Source: Frankiales bacterium (GTDB lineage: Bacteria; Actinomycetota; Actinomycetes; Mycobacteriales; SCTD01). Taken from it: a stretch of 50,522 nt of DNA. The position numbers and the translations under genes were made by a program. The stretch spans positions 1 through 50,522 of the forward strand of contig JAOPVZ010000106.1 of NCBI GenBank assembly GCA_025965935.1. Reading direction: 5' to 3'. Below are positions 28,668-40,337 of this stretch, one piece after another (the first letter of the stretch is position 1; each line of letters starts with the position of its first letter). Under the pieces are notes generated by a model, which worked only from the letters and a program-made list of their open reading frames with translations, did no database searches and had not been told where the DNA came from.

Positions 28668-29749
28668 TCTCGGTCCTCACCGCGGCGATCAGCGCGCTGA
28701 TCATCAGCCTGCTCGGGACACCCGCCGTCGTGCGCTTCTTCCGGCGGAAGGGGTACGGCCAGGAGATCCGCGAGGACGGTCCGGCCAGCCACGCCACCAA
28801 GCGCGGCACCCCGACGATGGGCGGCACGGTCATCCTGCTCGCGACCTTCGTCGGGTACCTCGTGGCGCACCTCATCGCGCTGCGGAACCCCGGTCGTGGC
28901 CCGACGGCGAGCGGCCTGCTCGTCCTCGGCCTGATGGGCTCGCTCGGCCTCGTCGGCTTCCTCGACGACTTCATCAAGATCCGCAAGCAGCGGTCGCTGG
29001 GGCTCACGGCCATCGCGAAGTTCGGCGGGCAGCTCGTGACCGGCGTGGGCTTCGCCCTGCTCTGCATGCAGTTCAAGAACCACAACACGCACCTCACCCC
29101 CGCGTCGACGCACCTGTCCTTCGTCCGGGACTACAAGGCCTGGTCGCTGGGAACGATCGGCTTCGTCGTGTTCGCCTACCTCGTGATCACCGCGATGTCG
29201 AACGCCGTCAACCTCACCGACGGGCTGGACGGCCTGGCCTCCGGCTCGATGGTGATGGTCCTGGCGTCGTACGTGATCATCGCCTTCTGGCAGTTCGGGA
29301 ACGCCTGCACGACGAAGGCGACGGCCGGTTGCTACCAGGCGCGCGACCCGCTCGACCTCGCACTGGTGGCCGCGGCAGCGATGGGCGCCTGCTTCGGCTT
29401 CCTGTGGTGGAACGCCTCACCGGCGAAGATCTTCATGGGCGACACCGGCTCGCTGTCGCTCGGCGGCCTGCTCGCCGGGTTGGCGATCACCACCCGCACC
29501 GAACTGCTGCTCGTGGTCATCGGCGGGCTGTTCGTCATCGAGACGCTGTCCGTGGTCATCCAGGTCGGCTTCTTCAAGCTCACCAGGAAACGGGTCTTCA
29601 ACATGGCCCCGATCCACCACCACTTCGAGCTGGCGGGCTGGGTGGAGAACACGGTGATCGTGCGCTTCTGGATCATCTGCGGGCTCGCCGTCGCGTTCGG
29701 GCTCGGCCTGTTCTACGCCGAGTTCCTGTCCAACGGGCCGCTCGGTTGA
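28664..29749 (+). CDS. mraY: phospho-MurNAc-pentapeptide transferase
   Basis: [50 protein letters not shown]. Confidence 0.96.
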   Translation: MISVLTAAISALIISLLGTPAVVRFFRRKGYGQEIREDGPASHATKRGTPTMGGTVILLATFVGYLVAHLIALRNPGRGPTASGLLVLGLMGSLGLVGFLDDFIKIRKQRSLGLTAIAKFGGQLVTGVGFALLCMQFKNHNTHLTPASTHLSFVRDYKAWSLGTIGFVVFAYLVITAMSNAVNLTDGLDGLASGSMVMVLASYVIIAFWQFGNACTTKATAGCYQARDPLDLALVAAAAMGACFGFLWWNASPAKIFMGDTGSLSLGGLLAGLAITTRTELLLVVIGGLFVIETLSVVIQVGFFKLTRKRVFNMAPIHHHFELAGWVENTVIVRFWIICGLAVAFGLGLFYAEFLSNGPLG

Positions 29750-31071
29750 CCGACTGGCACGGCCTTCCGGTCACTGTCGCGGGTGCGGGAGTGTCGGGTA
29801 CGGCGGCAGCGCGGGTGCTCCGGGACCTGGGCGCCCGGGTCACGGTGGTCGACGACAGGGCCGAGGACCTCGACGACTTCCCGGTGCAGCGGACCCTGCC
29901 TGACGAGCTCGCGCTGGTCGTCACGTCACCAGGCTTCCGGCCGACCGTCCCGATGCTGGTCGAGGCAGCCTCGCGAGGAGTCGAGGTCATCGGTGAGGTC
30001 GAGCTGGCCTGGAGGCTGAGAGGCCCGGCGGCCGCTCCCTGGCTGGCGCTGACCGGCACCAACGGCAAGACCACGACGGTGAAGATGCTCGAGGCGATGC
30101 TCTCTGCCGCCGGCCATCGCACGGTCGCCGCAGGCAACGTCGGGCTGCCGTTGCTCGAGGCCGTCCTGGACGACTACGACGTGCTGGCCGTCGAGCTCTC
30201 GAGCTTCCAGCTGCACTGGTCGTCGACGGTCCGGCCGCACACCGGGGCGATCCTGAACGTGGCGGACGACCACACCGACTGGCACGGCTCCTTCCAGCAG
30301 TACGCCCTGGCCAAGGCCCGCATCTTCGACGCCGACGTGTCCCTCGGGAACGCTGACGACGAGGTGGTGCGGACGCTGCTCAACCGGGCGCGCGGCCGGC
30401 GGGTCACGTTCACCCTTCAGTCACCCCGGCCGGGCGAGGTGGGCGTCGTGGAGGAACTGCTCATCGATCGCGCCTTCCCCGACGTGCCAGGCGAAGCGAC
30501 GGAGCTCGCCACGCTCGGCGACATCCCGGTGCCGGGCGATCACAACGTCGCCAACGCGCTCGCCGCCGCAGCGATGGCGAGGTCGTTCGGGGTGCCGGCC
30601 GACGCCGTCCGCACCGGCCTGCAGGCCTTCGTCCCCGAGGCGCACCGCAACGCCCTCGTCGCGGACGTCGACGGCATCGCGTGGGTCGACGACAGCAAGG
30701 CGACCAACCCGCACGCCGCGGCCGCGTCCCTGGCGGCCTACGCCTCCGTGGTGTGGATCGCCGGGGGACTGCTCAAGGGCGCCGACGTCGACGACCTGGT
30801 CCGCCAGGCAGCGCCGCGGTTGCGCGCGGCAGTGCTGCTCGGGACAGACCGGGCTGTCCTGCGGGAGGCGCTCGAGCGACACGCGCCGGATGTCCCCGTC
30901 GTCGAGGTGTCGCGCCTCGACACTGGAGCCATGCAGGAGGCCGTCGCGGCGGCCCGGTCGCTGGCGCGCCCGGGCGATACCGTCCTGCTCGCCCCGGCGG
31001 CGGCCTCGATGGACTGCTTCACGGACTACAAGCAGCGCGGCGACCTGTTCGCGGAGGCGGTGCGGTCTTGA
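29746..31071 (+). CDS. murD: UDP-MurNAc-L-alanine--D-glutamate ligase (TTG start)
   Basis: [60 protein letters not shown]. Confidence 0.95.
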   Translation: MTDWHGLPVTVAGAGVSGTAAARVLRDLGARVTVVDDRAEDLDDFPVQRTLPDELALVVTSPGFRPTVPMLVEAASRGVEVIGEVELAWRLRGPAAAPWLALTGTNGKTTTVKMLEAMLSAAGHRTVAAGNVGLPLLEAVLDDYDVLAVELSSFQLHWSSTVRPHTGAILNVADDHTDWHGSFQQYALAKARIFDADVSLGNADDEVVRTLLNRARGRRVTFTLQSPRPGEVGVVEELLIDRAFPDVPGEATELATLGDIPVPGDHNVANALAAAAMARSFGVPADAVRTGLQAFVPEAHRNALVADVDGIAWVDDSKATNPHAAAASLAAYASVVWIAGGLLKGADVDDLVRQAAPRLRAAVLLGTDRAVLREALERHAPDVPVVEVSRLDTGAMQEAVAAARSLARPGDTVLLAPAAASMDCFTDYKQRGDLFAEAVRS

Positions 31072-32327
31072 AGGAGCAGCCGCGCACCTCGGTGCTGCAG
31101 GGTCCTCTCGCGTCGTACTACCTGGTGCTCGTCAGCACGGGGCTGCTGCTCGCCATCGGCTTCATCATGGTGCTGTCCGCGTCGAGCGTCCGGGCCTACT
31201 CGACCTACGGCTCGGTCTTCGCGATCGCCGTCAAGCAGGGCGTCTTCATCGCCATCGGACTGCCCGCGATGTGGCTCGGCTCGCGCATCCCCGTACGGGT
31301 CTACCGCCGCTGCGGACTGCCGGTGCTGCTGGCGGCACTGGTCCTGCTCGTCGCGGTCCTCGTGCCGGGTATCGGGCGCAACGTGGACGGGGCACGGCGG
31401 TGGATCCCGCTGCCGATGGGCTTCAACCTGCAGCCGTCGGAGCTGGCCAAGCTGGGACTCGCGCTGTGGGGCGCCGACCTGCTGGTGCGCAAGCGCAAGC
31501 TGCTGGGGGAGTGGAAGCACCTGCTCGTACCCCTCGTGCCCGTCGTGGGTCTCGTCGCGGTGCTCGTCATGCTCGAGCCCGACATGGGCACGACGATCGT
31601 CGTCTCCGCCGTCCTCATGGCGCTGCTGTGGGTGGTGGGGGCACCGGGTCGGGTCTTCGGCGCCCTGCTGACTGTCGCCCTCACGCTCGGCGCACTGCTC
31701 GCGGTCGCCGAGCCCTACCGGCTGCGCCGCCTCACCTCGTTCAGCGACCCGTGCTCCGCCACGCACCGCCTCGACCAGGGCTTCCAGGCCTGTCAGGGGC
31801 TGCAGGCCCTCAACACCGGCGGGCTGTTCGGCCTCGGCCTCGGGGCGTCCCGTGAGAAGTGGGCGGGCGGCCTGCCGAACCCCTACACCGACTACGTCTT
31901 CGCCATCATCGGCGAGGAGCTCGGCCTGCTCGGCACCCTCACCGTGCTCCTGCTCTTCGCCATCCTGACCTACGCCGGCGTGCGCATCGCGAAGCGCACC
32001 AACGAGCCGTTCGCCCGGCTCGCCGCGACCGGCATCACGGTCTGGATCGCCGTGCAGGCGCTGGTGAACATGGCGACCGTCGTCGGCCTGGTGCCGATCA
32101 CCGGCATCCCGCTGCCGCTCATCTCCTTCGGCGGATCGGCCCTCATCCTCACGCTGTTCGGCCTCGGCATGCTGCTGTCGTTCGCCCGCACCGAGCCGGG
32201 TGCGCAGAAGGCGCTCGCCGCACGCAGGGGGATCGTCCGCTCCCGCGTGCTCAGGCGATCGGCCGCCGTCCCGCGGCAGCGCCGTCCCGCACCGGCCGCC
32301 CGCCGGCCGGCCACCCGCACGAGGTGA
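31068..32327 (+). CDS. ftsW: FtsW peptidoglycan glycosyltransferase (TTG start)
   Basis: [64 protein letters not shown]. Confidence 0.95.
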   Translation: MKEQPRTSVLQGPLASYYLVLVSTGLLLAIGFIMVLSASSVRAYSTYGSVFAIAVKQGVFIAIGLPAMWLGSRIPVRVYRRCGLPVLLAALVLLVAVLVPGIGRNVDGARRWIPLPMGFNLQPSELAKLGLALWGADLLVRKRKLLGEWKHLLVPLVPVVGLVAVLVMLEPDMGTTIVVSAVLMALLWVVGAPGRVFGALLTVALTLGALLAVAEPYRLRRLTSFSDPCSATHRLDQGFQACQGLQALNTGGLFGLGLGASREKWAGGLPNPYTDYVFAIIGEELGLLGTLTVLLLFAILTYAGVRIAKRTNEPFARLAATGITVWIAVQALVNMATVVGLVPITGIPLPLISFGGSALILTLFGLGMLLSFARTEPGAQKALAARRGIVRSRVLRRSAAVPRQRRPAPAARRPATRTR

Positions 32328-32329
32328 GC

Positions 32330-33409
32330 ATGCACGTCGTCCTCGCCGGCGGCGGAACGGCCGGGCACGTCGAGCCCCTCCTCAACACGGCCGACGCGCT
32401 GAAGCGCCGTGACCCCGCGATCGGTGCCACCGTGCTCGGTACGGCGGAAGGGCTCGAGTCCCGCCTGGTGCCGCTGCGTGGGTACGAGCTCTCAGTGGTC
32501 CCGAAGGTGCCGTTGCCGCGTCGCCCGACCCCCGACCTGCTGCGCGTGCCGGGCCGGCTGAGGGCGGCCGTCAAGGCCGCCGGCCGGCACCTCGACGAGG
32601 TCGACGCGACCGTCGTGGTCGGCTTCGGCGGTTACGTCTCCGTGCCCGCCTACCTGGCGGCCCGTCGGCGCCGCATCCCGGTCGTCGTGCACGAGGCCAA
32701 CGCGCGGGCCGGCATCGCCAACCGGCTCGGGGCCCGCTGGGCGGTGGCAGTCGCTGCGGCCGTCGAGGGCACTGGACTGCCTGGTGCGCAGGTGATCGGG
32801 ATGCCGCTGCGTCAGTCGATCGCGCAGCTGGACCGCAGCGCACGCAGGACCGAGTCGCGGGCCGCCTTCGGCCTCGGTGACGGGCCCGTGCTGCTGGTCA
32901 CCGGCGGTTCGCAAGGAGCGCGCCGCATCAACACGGCGGTCGTCGACGCCGCGCCAGCCCTCGCGCAGGCCGGCGTGCAGGTGCTGCAGGTCACCGGCCC
33001 GCGCAACGTCGACGAGGTGCGCCGCGCGCTGGGGGATGCGCCGCCCACGCACCACGTGCTCGACTACGTCGACGGGATGGACTCCGCCTACGCAGCCTGC
33101 GATCTGGTGCTCTGCCGCGCCGGCGCGATGACCTGCGCCGAGCTGGCCGCTGTCGGCCTGCCCGCCGTCTATGCGCCGCTGCCGATCGGCAACGGGGAGC
33201 AGGCCCTCAACGCCCGCCCGACGGTCGACGCCGGTGGTGGGCTCCTCGTGGACGACGCCGACCTCGACGGGCACTGGATCAGCGAACACGTACTGCCGCT
33301 GCTGCTCGACAGCAGCAAGCTGTCGGACATGTCGCTGGCCGCCCGCCGTCTCGGTCATCCAAGGGCCGACGAGGACCTGGCCGACCTCGTGCTGGCGGCG
33401 AGCCGATGA
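32330..33409 (+). CDS. murG: UDP-GlcNAc transferase MurG
   Basis: [89 protein letters not shown]. Confidence 0.95.
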   Translation: MHVVLAGGGTAGHVEPLLNTADALKRRDPAIGATVLGTAEGLESRLVPLRGYELSVVPKVPLPRRPTPDLLRVPGRLRAAVKAAGRHLDEVDATVVVGFGGYVSVPAYLAARRRRIPVVVHEANARAGIANRLGARWAVAVAAAVEGTGLPGAQVIGMPLRQSIAQLDRSARRTESRAAFGLGDGPVLLVTGGSQGARRINTAVVDAAPALAQAGVQVLQVTGPRNVDEVRRALGDAPPTHHVLDYVDGMDSAYAACDLVLCRAGAMTCAELAAVGLPAVYAPLPIGNGEQALNARPTVDAGGGLLVDDADLDGHWISEHVLPLLLDSSKLSDMSLAARRLGHPRADEDLADLVLAASR

Positions 33410-34776
33410 CCCGGGTGCACTTCGTCGGCATCGGTGGCGCCGGCATGAGCGGCATCGCCCGGGTGCTCCTGGCGCGCGGCACCGCCGTGTCCGGCAGTGA
33501 TGCCAAGGACTCCGTGGCGCTCGCCTCGCTGCGCGCCCTCGGCGCGGACGTCCACGTCGGACACGACCCGGCGCACGTCCAGGGCGCCGACGTGGTCGTC
33601 GTCTCCACTGCCATCCGCGAGACCAACCCTGAGCTGGTCGCCGCCCGGGCCGCCGGCATCCGGGTGCAGCGCCGGGCGGAGGCGCTGGCCGAGCTGCTGG
33701 TCGGCTACCGCGCCGTGGCGGTGGCCGGCACCCACGGCAAGACGTCGACGACGTCGATGCTGACTGTTGCCGCGCAGCACTGCGGCGTCGACCCGTCCTT
33801 CGCCATCGGAGGCGACCTCAACGAGGCCGGCAGCAACGCCCACCACGGCAGCGGTGACCTGTTCGTCGTGGAGGCGGACGAGAGCGACGGCAGCTTCCTC
33901 GTGTACGCGCCGCACGCCGCGATCGTCACCAACGTCGAGCCCGACCACCTCGACCACCACGGCACTGCCGAGGCCTACGAGCAGGTGTTCCGCGACTTCG
34001 TCGACACCGTCACGGGGTTCGTCGTGATGTCCGCCGACGACCCGGGTGCGCGGGCGCTGGCGTCCTACGCCCGCGGCCGTGGGCTCGACGTGCACACCTA
34101 CGGAACCGCCGCCGACGCCGACCTCCGGATGCACGAGCTGGTCGCGAGCGGCGGCTCTTCGTCGTACGAAGCAGTGCTGCGCGGACGTCGACTGGGGACG
34201 GTGCTGCTCCCGGTGGCGGGACAGCACATGGCCCGCAACAGCGCGGCTGCGCTGCTCACCGGGGTGCAGCTCGGACTGCCCCACAGTCAGCTGATCGAGG
34301 GCCTCGCGGGCTTCAGCGGCGTGCGGCGTCGGATGGAGCTCAAGGGGTCCGCCGCGGGCATCCGCGTCTACGACGACTACGCGCACCACCCCACGGAGGT
34401 ACGCGCCCAGCTCGAGGCCGCGCGCGGCATGACCGGCGGCGGGCGACTCATCGCCGTCTTCCAACCGCACATGTACTCGCGCACCGCGACCTTCGCGGAT
34501 GCCTTCGGCTCGGCACTGGCGTTGGCCGACGAGGTCGTCGTGATGGACGTCTACGGCGCGCGTGAGGACCCGGTGCCCGGCGTCACCGGTGGGCTGGTCG
34601 CCGCGGCAGTCCGGCTGCCGGCCGAGCACGTCCTGTTCGAGCCGTCCTGGACTGCGGTGCCCGATGCCGTCGTGTCGCGCGCCGTCGCGGGCGATCTCGT
34701 GCTCACACTCGGAGCAGGGGACGTCACGCAGATCGGCCCTGAGGTGCTGCGACTGCTCGAGGGGGGTGCGGAGTGA
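33406..34776 (+). CDS. murC: UDP-MurNAc--L-alanine ligase
   Basis: [52 protein letters not shown]. Confidence 0.96.
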   Translation: MTRVHFVGIGGAGMSGIARVLLARGTAVSGSDAKDSVALASLRALGADVHVGHDPAHVQGADVVVVSTAIRETNPELVAARAAGIRVQRRAEALAELLVGYRAVAVAGTHGKTSTTSMLTVAAQHCGVDPSFAIGGDLNEAGSNAHHGSGDLFVVEADESDGSFLVYAPHAAIVTNVEPDHLDHHGTAEAYEQVFRDFVDTVTGFVVMSADDPGARALASYARGRGLDVHTYGTAADADLRMHELVASGGSSSYEAVLRGRRLGTVLLPVAGQHMARNSAAALLTGVQLGLPHSQLIEGLAGFSGVRRRMELKGSAAGIRVYDDYAHHPTEVRAQLEAARGMTGGGRLIAVFQPHMYSRTATFADAFGSALALADEVVVMDVYGAREDPVPGVTGGLVAAAVRLPAEHVLFEPSWTAVPDAVVSRAVAGDLVLTLGAGDVTQIGPEVLRLLEGGAE

Positions 34777-35507
34777 GCAAGATGCCGCGCGTCGTCTCCG
34801 CGACGCCGCGCCTCAAGGCACGCGCGGAGGCAGCGCGTCGCGAGCGCCGTGGTGCCTGGTTGCGCCGGATCGGCTGGGCCGCAGCGGGTCTGGTGCCGCT
34901 CGGTCTGCTCGCATGGGTGCTGCTCGGGTCGTCGCTGCTCGGCGTGCACCGCGTCGTCGTCCTGGGCGAGCACCGGCTGACGGCGGCCGAGGTGCAGCGG
35001 GCCGTCGACGTCGCGCAAGGCACGCCGCTCGCCCGGGTCGACACGGCAGCCGTCGCACGGCGGGTGCGCGCCCTCGACGCCGTCGCGTCGGTCTCGGTGA
35101 CCCGGTCATGGCCGAACAGCCTGCGGGTGGCCGTGGTCGAGCGAACAGCGGCAGTCGCGGTACCTGACGGGAAGCGGTTCGACCTCCTCGACGACTCCGG
35201 CGTGCACTTCGACACGGTGTCGGTGCCGCCGCGGGGTGTCGTGCGCCTGCAGGGCACCTCCGACGCGGACGCGCGCCAGGCGGCGCTGCAGGTGGTGCGC
35301 AGCCTGCCACTCGCGCTGCGGAGGGTCGTGTGGGTGGTGCGCGCGTCGTCGCCGCAGCAGGTGTCACTGGTGCTGCGTGGCAACCGGGTGGTGATCTGGG
35401 GAAGCGCTGACCAGTCGTCGCAGAAGGCCGCCGCCGCTCTGGCCCTGCTGAAGCTGCCGGGCCGCACCTACGACGTGAGCAGCCCCTCGGTGGTCACCCG
35501 GAGGTGA
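34773..35507 (+). CDS. ftsQ: cell division protein FtsQ
   Basis: TM plus POTRA: VHRVVVLGEHRLTAAEVQRAVDVAQGTPLARVDTAAVARRVRALDAVASVSVTRSWPNSLRVAVVER. Confidence 0.9.
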   Translation: MSKMPRVVSATPRLKARAEAARRERRGAWLRRIGWAAAGLVPLGLLAWVLLGSSLLGVHRVVVLGEHRLTAAEVQRAVDVAQGTPLARVDTAAVARRVRALDAVASVSVTRSWPNSLRVAVVERTAAVAVPDGKRFDLLDDSGVHFDTVSVPPRGVVRLQGTSDADARQAALQVVRSLPLALRRVVWVVRASSPQQVSLVLRGNRVVIWGSADQSSQKAAAALALLKLPGRTYDVSSPSVVTRR

Positions 35508-35665
35508 GCTGTGCGCCGATCGGGTGACACGGCGTCCAGCAGAGCGGTCGGGGCACGACCATGGGTCCAGGCGCGTTGTCTGAGTGCACGGGTGGGAGGG
35601 TGCCCGCAGCACGGTTGCGCGTGCAGGCAGCACGGTAGGGAAGGGGGGTCAAGGAAGGAGGCTGT

Positions 35666-36622
35666 GTGACCGGCCAGTCCGACGAGCGGGCCCAGCGCGC
35701 CAGGCAGAGCATGCAGGTGCTCGCGACGAGCGCCGACGTGTTCGAGACGTTCTTCGACCACGCGCGCATCGGCCTCGCCCTGGCCGACCTGTCCACCGGC
35801 TACGTGCGCGTCAACCACACCTACGCCGAGCTGCTCGGCCGGCCACCGGAGGACCTCGTCGGAGTGTCCTTCACCGAGGTGCTGCATCCCGAGGACCAGC
35901 TCGAGGCGCTCGACCGGGTCGAGGAGCTGCTCACCGGTCGAGAGACGAGCCTCACGGCGGAGCAGCGGTACCTCGGTCCCGACGGCCAGGTGCTGTGGGT
36001 GCTCCACGGCGTCTCGGTCGTCCGCGATGCTGACGGCACGCCGGCCTGGTTCGCTGTGAGCGCGCAGGACATCAGCGAGCGGCGCCGGGTCGAGACCGAC
36101 CTGCGCGCCCTCACCGCCACCCTCACCGAGCGCGCCGTCCGTGACCCTCTGACCGGGCTCGCCAACCGCACTCTGCTGCTCGAACGGCTGCGCGCGGTGC
36201 TTGCCCGCGACGCCCGCACGGGCCAGAGCACGGCCGTGCTGTTCCTCGACCTCGACGGCTTCAAAGCGGTCAACGACAGGTACGGGCACGCAGTCGGCGA
36301 CGAGGTCCTGGTGACCGTCGCCAAGCGGCTGGCGGCGGCGGTCCGGCCGTCGGACACGGTGGCCAGGATCGGCGGCGACGAGTTCGTCGTCCTCGTCGAG
36401 GGCGCCTCCGACGCAGTCGTCCACACCGTGGTCGAGCGTCTCCGGCAGGCCGTCTCAGAACCGCTGCCCACCCTCGACCTCGAGGTGGGGGTGAGCGTTG
36501 GCGTAGCCCTGTCCGCACGCGGGGATGCCGAGCCCCGCACGCTCCTCAACGCCGCAGACCGGGCGATGTACAGCGAGAAGAAGAGCGAGAAGTCGGTCAC
36601 ACGACGCGCACGCGGAGGTTGA
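35666..36622 (+). CDS. PAS-GGDEF diguanylate cyclase
   Basis: PAS VFETFFDHARIGLALADLSTGYVRVNHTYAELLG; RPSDTVARIGGDEFVVLV (GGDEF plus RxxD I-site). Confidence 0.93.
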   Translation: MTGQSDERAQRARQSMQVLATSADVFETFFDHARIGLALADLSTGYVRVNHTYAELLGRPPEDLVGVSFTEVLHPEDQLEALDRVEELLTGRETSLTAEQRYLGPDGQVLWVLHGVSVVRDADGTPAWFAVSAQDISERRRVETDLRALTATLTERAVRDPLTGLANRTLLLERLRAVLARDARTGQSTAVLFLDLDGFKAVNDRYGHAVGDEVLVTVAKRLAAAVRPSDTVARIGGDEFVVLVEGASDAVVHTVVERLRQAVSEPLPTLDLEVGVSVGVALSARGDAEPRTLLNAADRAMYSEKKSEKSVTRRARGG

Positions 36623-36664
36623 CCTGCCCGGGCGTCGCCCCCTACCGTCACGCGGCACGACAGG

Positions 36665-36680
36665 TTGACATAACTATAAG
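36665..36680 (+). promoter_or_regulatory. AT-rich TTGACATAACTATAAG segment upstream of ftsZ, candidate promoter element
   Basis: A/T island in very GC-rich context 5' of ftsZ; TTGACA -35-like. Confidence 0.4.
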
Positions 36681-36815
36681 GGTCTACCTGAGGGTGAGGG
36701 TCGGGGAACCGGCCGGCACGTGACGTCTTCCCTGCATCACGAGCCCATCCGACCGAGAAGAGAACGGCGTGCGGGACAGCCCTGCACGCCCGCGAATGAA
36801 GGGCTCCCCTGCACC

Positions 36816-37964
36816 GTGGCTGCACCGCAGAACTACCTCGCCGTGATCAAGGTGGTCGGGATCGGTGGTGGCGGTGTCAACGCCGTCAACCGGATGATCG
36901 AGGTCGGCCTCAAGGGCGTCGAGTTCATCGCCATCAACACCGACGCGCAGGCGCTGCTGATGTCGGACGCCGACGTGAAGCTCGACATCGGCCGTGAGCT
37001 CACCCGCGGCCTCGGTGCCGGTGCGGCACCCGAGGTCGGCCGGCAGGCATCCGAGGACCACCGGGACGAGATCGAGGAGGTGCTCAAGGGCGCCGACATG
37101 GTCTTCGTCACGGCCGGCGAGGGCGGTGGCACCGGCACGGGCGGCGCCCCGGTCGTCGCGGCCGTCGCACGTTCGCTGGGTGCGCTCACCATCGGCGTCG
37201 TGACCCGACCGTTCTCGTTCGAGGGTCGTCGTCGCGCCAGCCAGGCCGAGGAGGGCATCGAGGCGCTGCGGTCCGAGGTCGACACCCTCATCGTCATCCC
37301 CAACGACCGGCTGCTGTCCATCAGCGACAAGCAGGTCTCGGTCATGGACGCCTTCAAGAGCGCCGACCAGGTGCTGCTCTCCGGTGTCCAGGGGATCACC
37401 GACCTCATCACGACGCCGGGCCTCATCAACCTCGACTTCGCAGACGTGAAGTCGGTGATGCGCGGTGCCGGCTCGGCGCTCATGGGCATCGGCTCGGCAC
37501 GTGGTGACGACCGGTCGATCGTGGCGGCGGAGATGGCCATCGCCAGCCCGCTGCTCGAGGCCAGCATGGACGGTGCGCACGGCGTGCTGCTGTCCATCTC
37601 CGGTGGCAGTGACCTCGGCCTGTTCGAGATCAACGAAGCGGCCCAGCTGGTCGCGGATGCGGCGCACCCCGACGCCAACATCATCTTCGGGGCGGTCATC
37701 GACGATGCCCTCGGCGACGAGGTGCGGGTCACCGTGATCGCCGCCGGCTTCGACGGCGGTGCACCGGCCTACAAGAAGGTCGAGCCGCGCCGCCAGCCGG
37801 TGGTAGAGCCCGAGCCGGTCGTCGCCGAGCCGCAGCTGGAGGAGCCGGTCGTGCGTCGTCCCGAGCCGACCTACACCCCGGCCCCCGCGGCCGCGGCTCC
37901 CGAGCGCCCGCGTCGCACGGTCGTCTTCGAGGACGACCTCGACGTGCCCGACTTCCTGAAGTAG
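36816..37964 (+). CDS. ftsZ: cell division protein FtsZ
   Basis: [34 protein letters not shown]-terminal peptide [10 protein letters not shown]; start GTG 36816. Confidence 0.98.
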   Translation: MAAPQNYLAVIKVVGIGGGGVNAVNRMIEVGLKGVEFIAINTDAQALLMSDADVKLDIGRELTRGLGAGAAPEVGRQASEDHRDEIEEVLKGADMVFVTAGEGGGTGTGGAPVVAAVARSLGALTIGVVTRPFSFEGRRRASQAEEGIEALRSEVDTLIVIPNDRLLSISDKQVSVMDAFKSADQVLLSGVQGITDLITTPGLINLDFADVKSVMRGAGSALMGIGSARGDDRSIVAAEMAIASPLLEASMDGAHGVLLSISGGSDLGLFEINEAAQLVADAAHPDANIIFGAVIDDALGDEVRVTVIAAGFDGGAPAYKKVEPRRQPVVEPEPVVAEPQLEEPVVRRPEPTYTPAPAAAAPERPRRTVVFEDDLDVPDFLK

Positions 37965-37973
37965 CGGGCGGGC

Positions 37974-38711
37974 GTGCACGACGCGGGTCTGCCCCTCCCC
38001 GCACGCGGCGTCTTCACCACCCGGGCCGGTGGCGTCAGCCTCCCGCCGTGGGACAGCCTCAACCTCGCGGTCCATGTCGACGACGCCTTCGCGAAGGTCC
38101 AGCGCAACCGCGACCTCGTCGTCGAGCAGCTCGGTCTCGACGGGCTCGCCTTCGGCAAGCAGGTGCACGGCAACGGCGTGCGCGTCGTCCGCGGCCTGTC
38201 GAAGAAGACCAGCCGCGGCCTCGACGACACCGACGGCCTCGTCACGACCGTCCCGGGCATCGGGCTCGCCATGCTCGGCGCTGACTGCCTGCCGGTGCTG
38301 CTCGCGGCCGATGGCGTCGTGGGTGCGGCGCACGTCGGCAGACCGGGACTCGCCAAGGGCGTGCTGCCCGAGGTCGTCCGGGTGATGCGCGCCGAGGGCG
38401 CCGGTGAGATCAGCGCCGTCATCGGTCCGGGCATCTGCGGCCTCTGCTACGAGGTGCCGCCGTCGATGGCGGGCGAGGTGGAGAAGGCCGCGCCCGGCAG
38501 TCGCGCGACCACGCGCCAGGGCACCACGTCGGTCGACCTGACGGCCGGCGCGACCCGGCAGCTCACCGGTCTCGGCGTCGCCGTGAGGACGGTCGGCGGC
38601 TGCACCCTGGAGCAGCCCGACCTCTTCTTCTCCTACCGGCGCGACGGCCTGACCGGCAGGCACGGCGGCATCGTGTGGCTGCCGCCGCAGAGCGGGGCAC
38701 CGGCGCCGTGA
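37974..38711 (+). CDS. pgeF: peptidoglycan editing factor / multicopper polyphenol oxidase family (YfiH/PgeF)
   Basis: QVHGNGVRVV, MLGADCLPVLLAADGVVGAAHVGRPGLAKGV, GPGICGLCYEVP. Confidence 0.93.
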   Translation: MHDAGLPLPARGVFTTRAGGVSLPPWDSLNLAVHVDDAFAKVQRNRDLVVEQLGLDGLAFGKQVHGNGVRVVRGLSKKTSRGLDDTDGLVTTVPGIGLAMLGADCLPVLLAADGVVGAAHVGRPGLAKGVLPEVVRVMRAEGAGEISAVIGPGICGLCYEVPPSMAGEVEKAAPGSRATTRQGTTSVDLTAGATRQLTGLGVAVRTVGGCTLEQPDLFFSYRRDGLTGRHGGIVWLPPQSGAPAP

Positions 38712-39397
38712 GCCGCAGGGACGACCTGGCAGCGAACCTCGCCGAGCTCGAGGCACGCATCACGCGGGCCTGTACGGCGGCAGGGCGTGCCCGCGACGAG
38801 CTGACCCTCATCGCGGTGACCAAGACCTGGCCGGTCAGCGACTGCCTCCTGCTCCGCGACCTCGGCGTCACCGAGCTCGGCGAGAACCGCGACCAGGAGG
38901 CCGCGCAGAAGGCCGCGGCAGTGACCGGGGTGCGGTGGCACTTCGTGGGGTCGGTGCAGACGAACAAGGCGCGCAACGTGGCGTCCTACGCCGACGTCGT
39001 GCACAGCGTGGACCGCCCCTCACTGGTCTCGGTCCTGGGTGACGGCGCGGTGCGGACCGGCCGCACCGTCGACGTGCTGCTGCAGATCAGCCTCGACGGC
39101 GACCCCGACCGTGGAGGCGCCGAGCCGTCCGCCGTACCCGGCCTGGGGGAGCAGGTCGCGCAGACGGCCGGTCTGCGACTGGCGGGCGTCATGGCGGTCG
39201 CGCCCCTCGGCGCCGACCCGGCCGACGCCTTCGCCCGGCTCGCCGAGGTCTCGCACCGGTTGCGGGCCGACCATCCTGCGGCGACGGCCATCAGCGCCGG
39301 GATGACGGGCGACCTGGAGCAGGCCGTCGTTGCCGGCGCCACGCACCTGCGTGTCGGGACCGCCGTGTTGGGCGCCCGACCGGCCCCCCTCCGGTAG
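38708..39397 (+). CDS. YggS-family PLP-dependent protein
   Basis: [51 protein letters not shown]. Confidence 0.93.
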   Translation: MSRRDDLAANLAELEARITRACTAAGRARDELTLIAVTKTWPVSDCLLLRDLGVTELGENRDQEAAQKAAAVTGVRWHFVGSVQTNKARNVASYADVVHSVDRPSLVSVLGDGAVRTGRTVDVLLQISLDGDPDRGGAEPSAVPGLGEQVAQTAGLRLAGVMAVAPLGADPADAFARLAEVSHRLRADHPAATAISAGMTGDLEQAVVAGATHLRVGTAVLGARPAPLR

Positions 39398-39446
39398 TCT
39401 GCGAGCAGTCACGAGCAGTCAGTCACACCAGGCGGAGGAGCGGGAC

Positions 39447-39980
39447 ATGCCGGGCACCATGCGCAAGCTGGGGCTGTACCTCGGCCTGGTCGAGGACGAC
39501 GAGAACGAGCACTACGGGTACGACGACGAGGATGGCGACGCCTACGAGGAGCCGTCGGTCCGGCGCTACCCGCCGACCGCCTCCACGAGCACCGCCGCCA
39601 CCCGCCGGTCCTTCGACACCCGAAGCACTGCCGGCGCGGTCGCGCTGGACGCGGCGCCGCGCCCGCAGGCCGTGCCGTCCCACGAAGGCGTGCACGACAC
39701 CGGCTACCGGATCACCACCCTGCACCCGCACAGCTACAACGACGCGCGCGCGATCGGGGAGCACTTCCGCGGCGGAACGCCCGTCATCATGAACCTCTCG
39801 GAGATGGACGACGCCGACGCCAAGCGCCTCGTCGACTTCGCCGCCGGCCTCATCTTCGGGCTGCACGGCCGCATCGAGCGGGTGACCAACAAGGTGTTCC
39901 TGCTGTCGCCGGAGCACGTCGAGGTCACGGCAGAGGACAAGGCCCGGATCGCCGAGGCCGGGTTCTTCAACCAGTCCTGA
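39447..39980 (+). CDS. sepF: cell division protein SepF
   Basis: [87 protein letters not shown]. Confidence 0.95.
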   Translation: MPGTMRKLGLYLGLVEDDENEHYGYDDEDGDAYEEPSVRRYPPTASTSTAATRRSFDTRSTAGAVALDAAPRPQAVPSHEGVHDTGYRITTLHPHSYNDARAIGEHFRGGTPVIMNLSEMDDADAKRLVDFAAGLIFGLHGRIERVTNKVFLLSPEHVEVTAEDKARIAEAGFFNQS

Positions 39981-40027
39981 CCTGGGTCCTGGCCAACGCC
40001 CCGCCTACTGCTGGAAGACTGTTACCC

Positions 40028-40312
40028 GTGTCCGTCGTCGGTCAGGTCCTGCACACCGTGCTGCTGGTGTTCCTCGTGCTCCTGATCTTCCGGCTCGTCA
40101 TGGACTACGTGTTCATGCTGGCCCGCGGCTTCCGGCCCCAAGGCCCCTTCGCCATCGCGTGCGAGCTGACCTACTCGGCCACCGACCCGCCGATCAAGGC
40201 CGTCCGCCGGGTGCTCCCGCCGCTGCGCGTCGGCAACGTGTCCTTGGACCTGGCGTTCATGGTCGTGTTCTTCGTGACGGTCGTTCTCATGAGCGTGGTG
40301 TCCGGACTGTGA
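40028..40312 (+). CDS. YggT-family membrane protein
   Basis: 94 aa; TM segments, SATDPPIKAVRRVLPPLRVGNVSLDLAFMVVF. Confidence 0.92.
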   Translation: MSVVGQVLHTVLLVFLVLLIFRLVMDYVFMLARGFRPQGPFAIACELTYSATDPPIKAVRRVLPPLRVGNVSLDLAFMVVFFVTVVLMSVVSGL

Positions 40313-40337
40313 CGCCCTTCCCCTTCATCAGGACGGT

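Noticed and set aside
28664-29749. Idea that mraY carries the missing MurF domains as a fusion
   Set aside because: mraY is a normal-length integral membrane transferase with no ATP-binding ligase motif
36684-38756. 690-aa minus-strand ORF antisense to ftsZ/pgeF
   Set aside because: Shadow ORF; ftsZ and pgeF are certain
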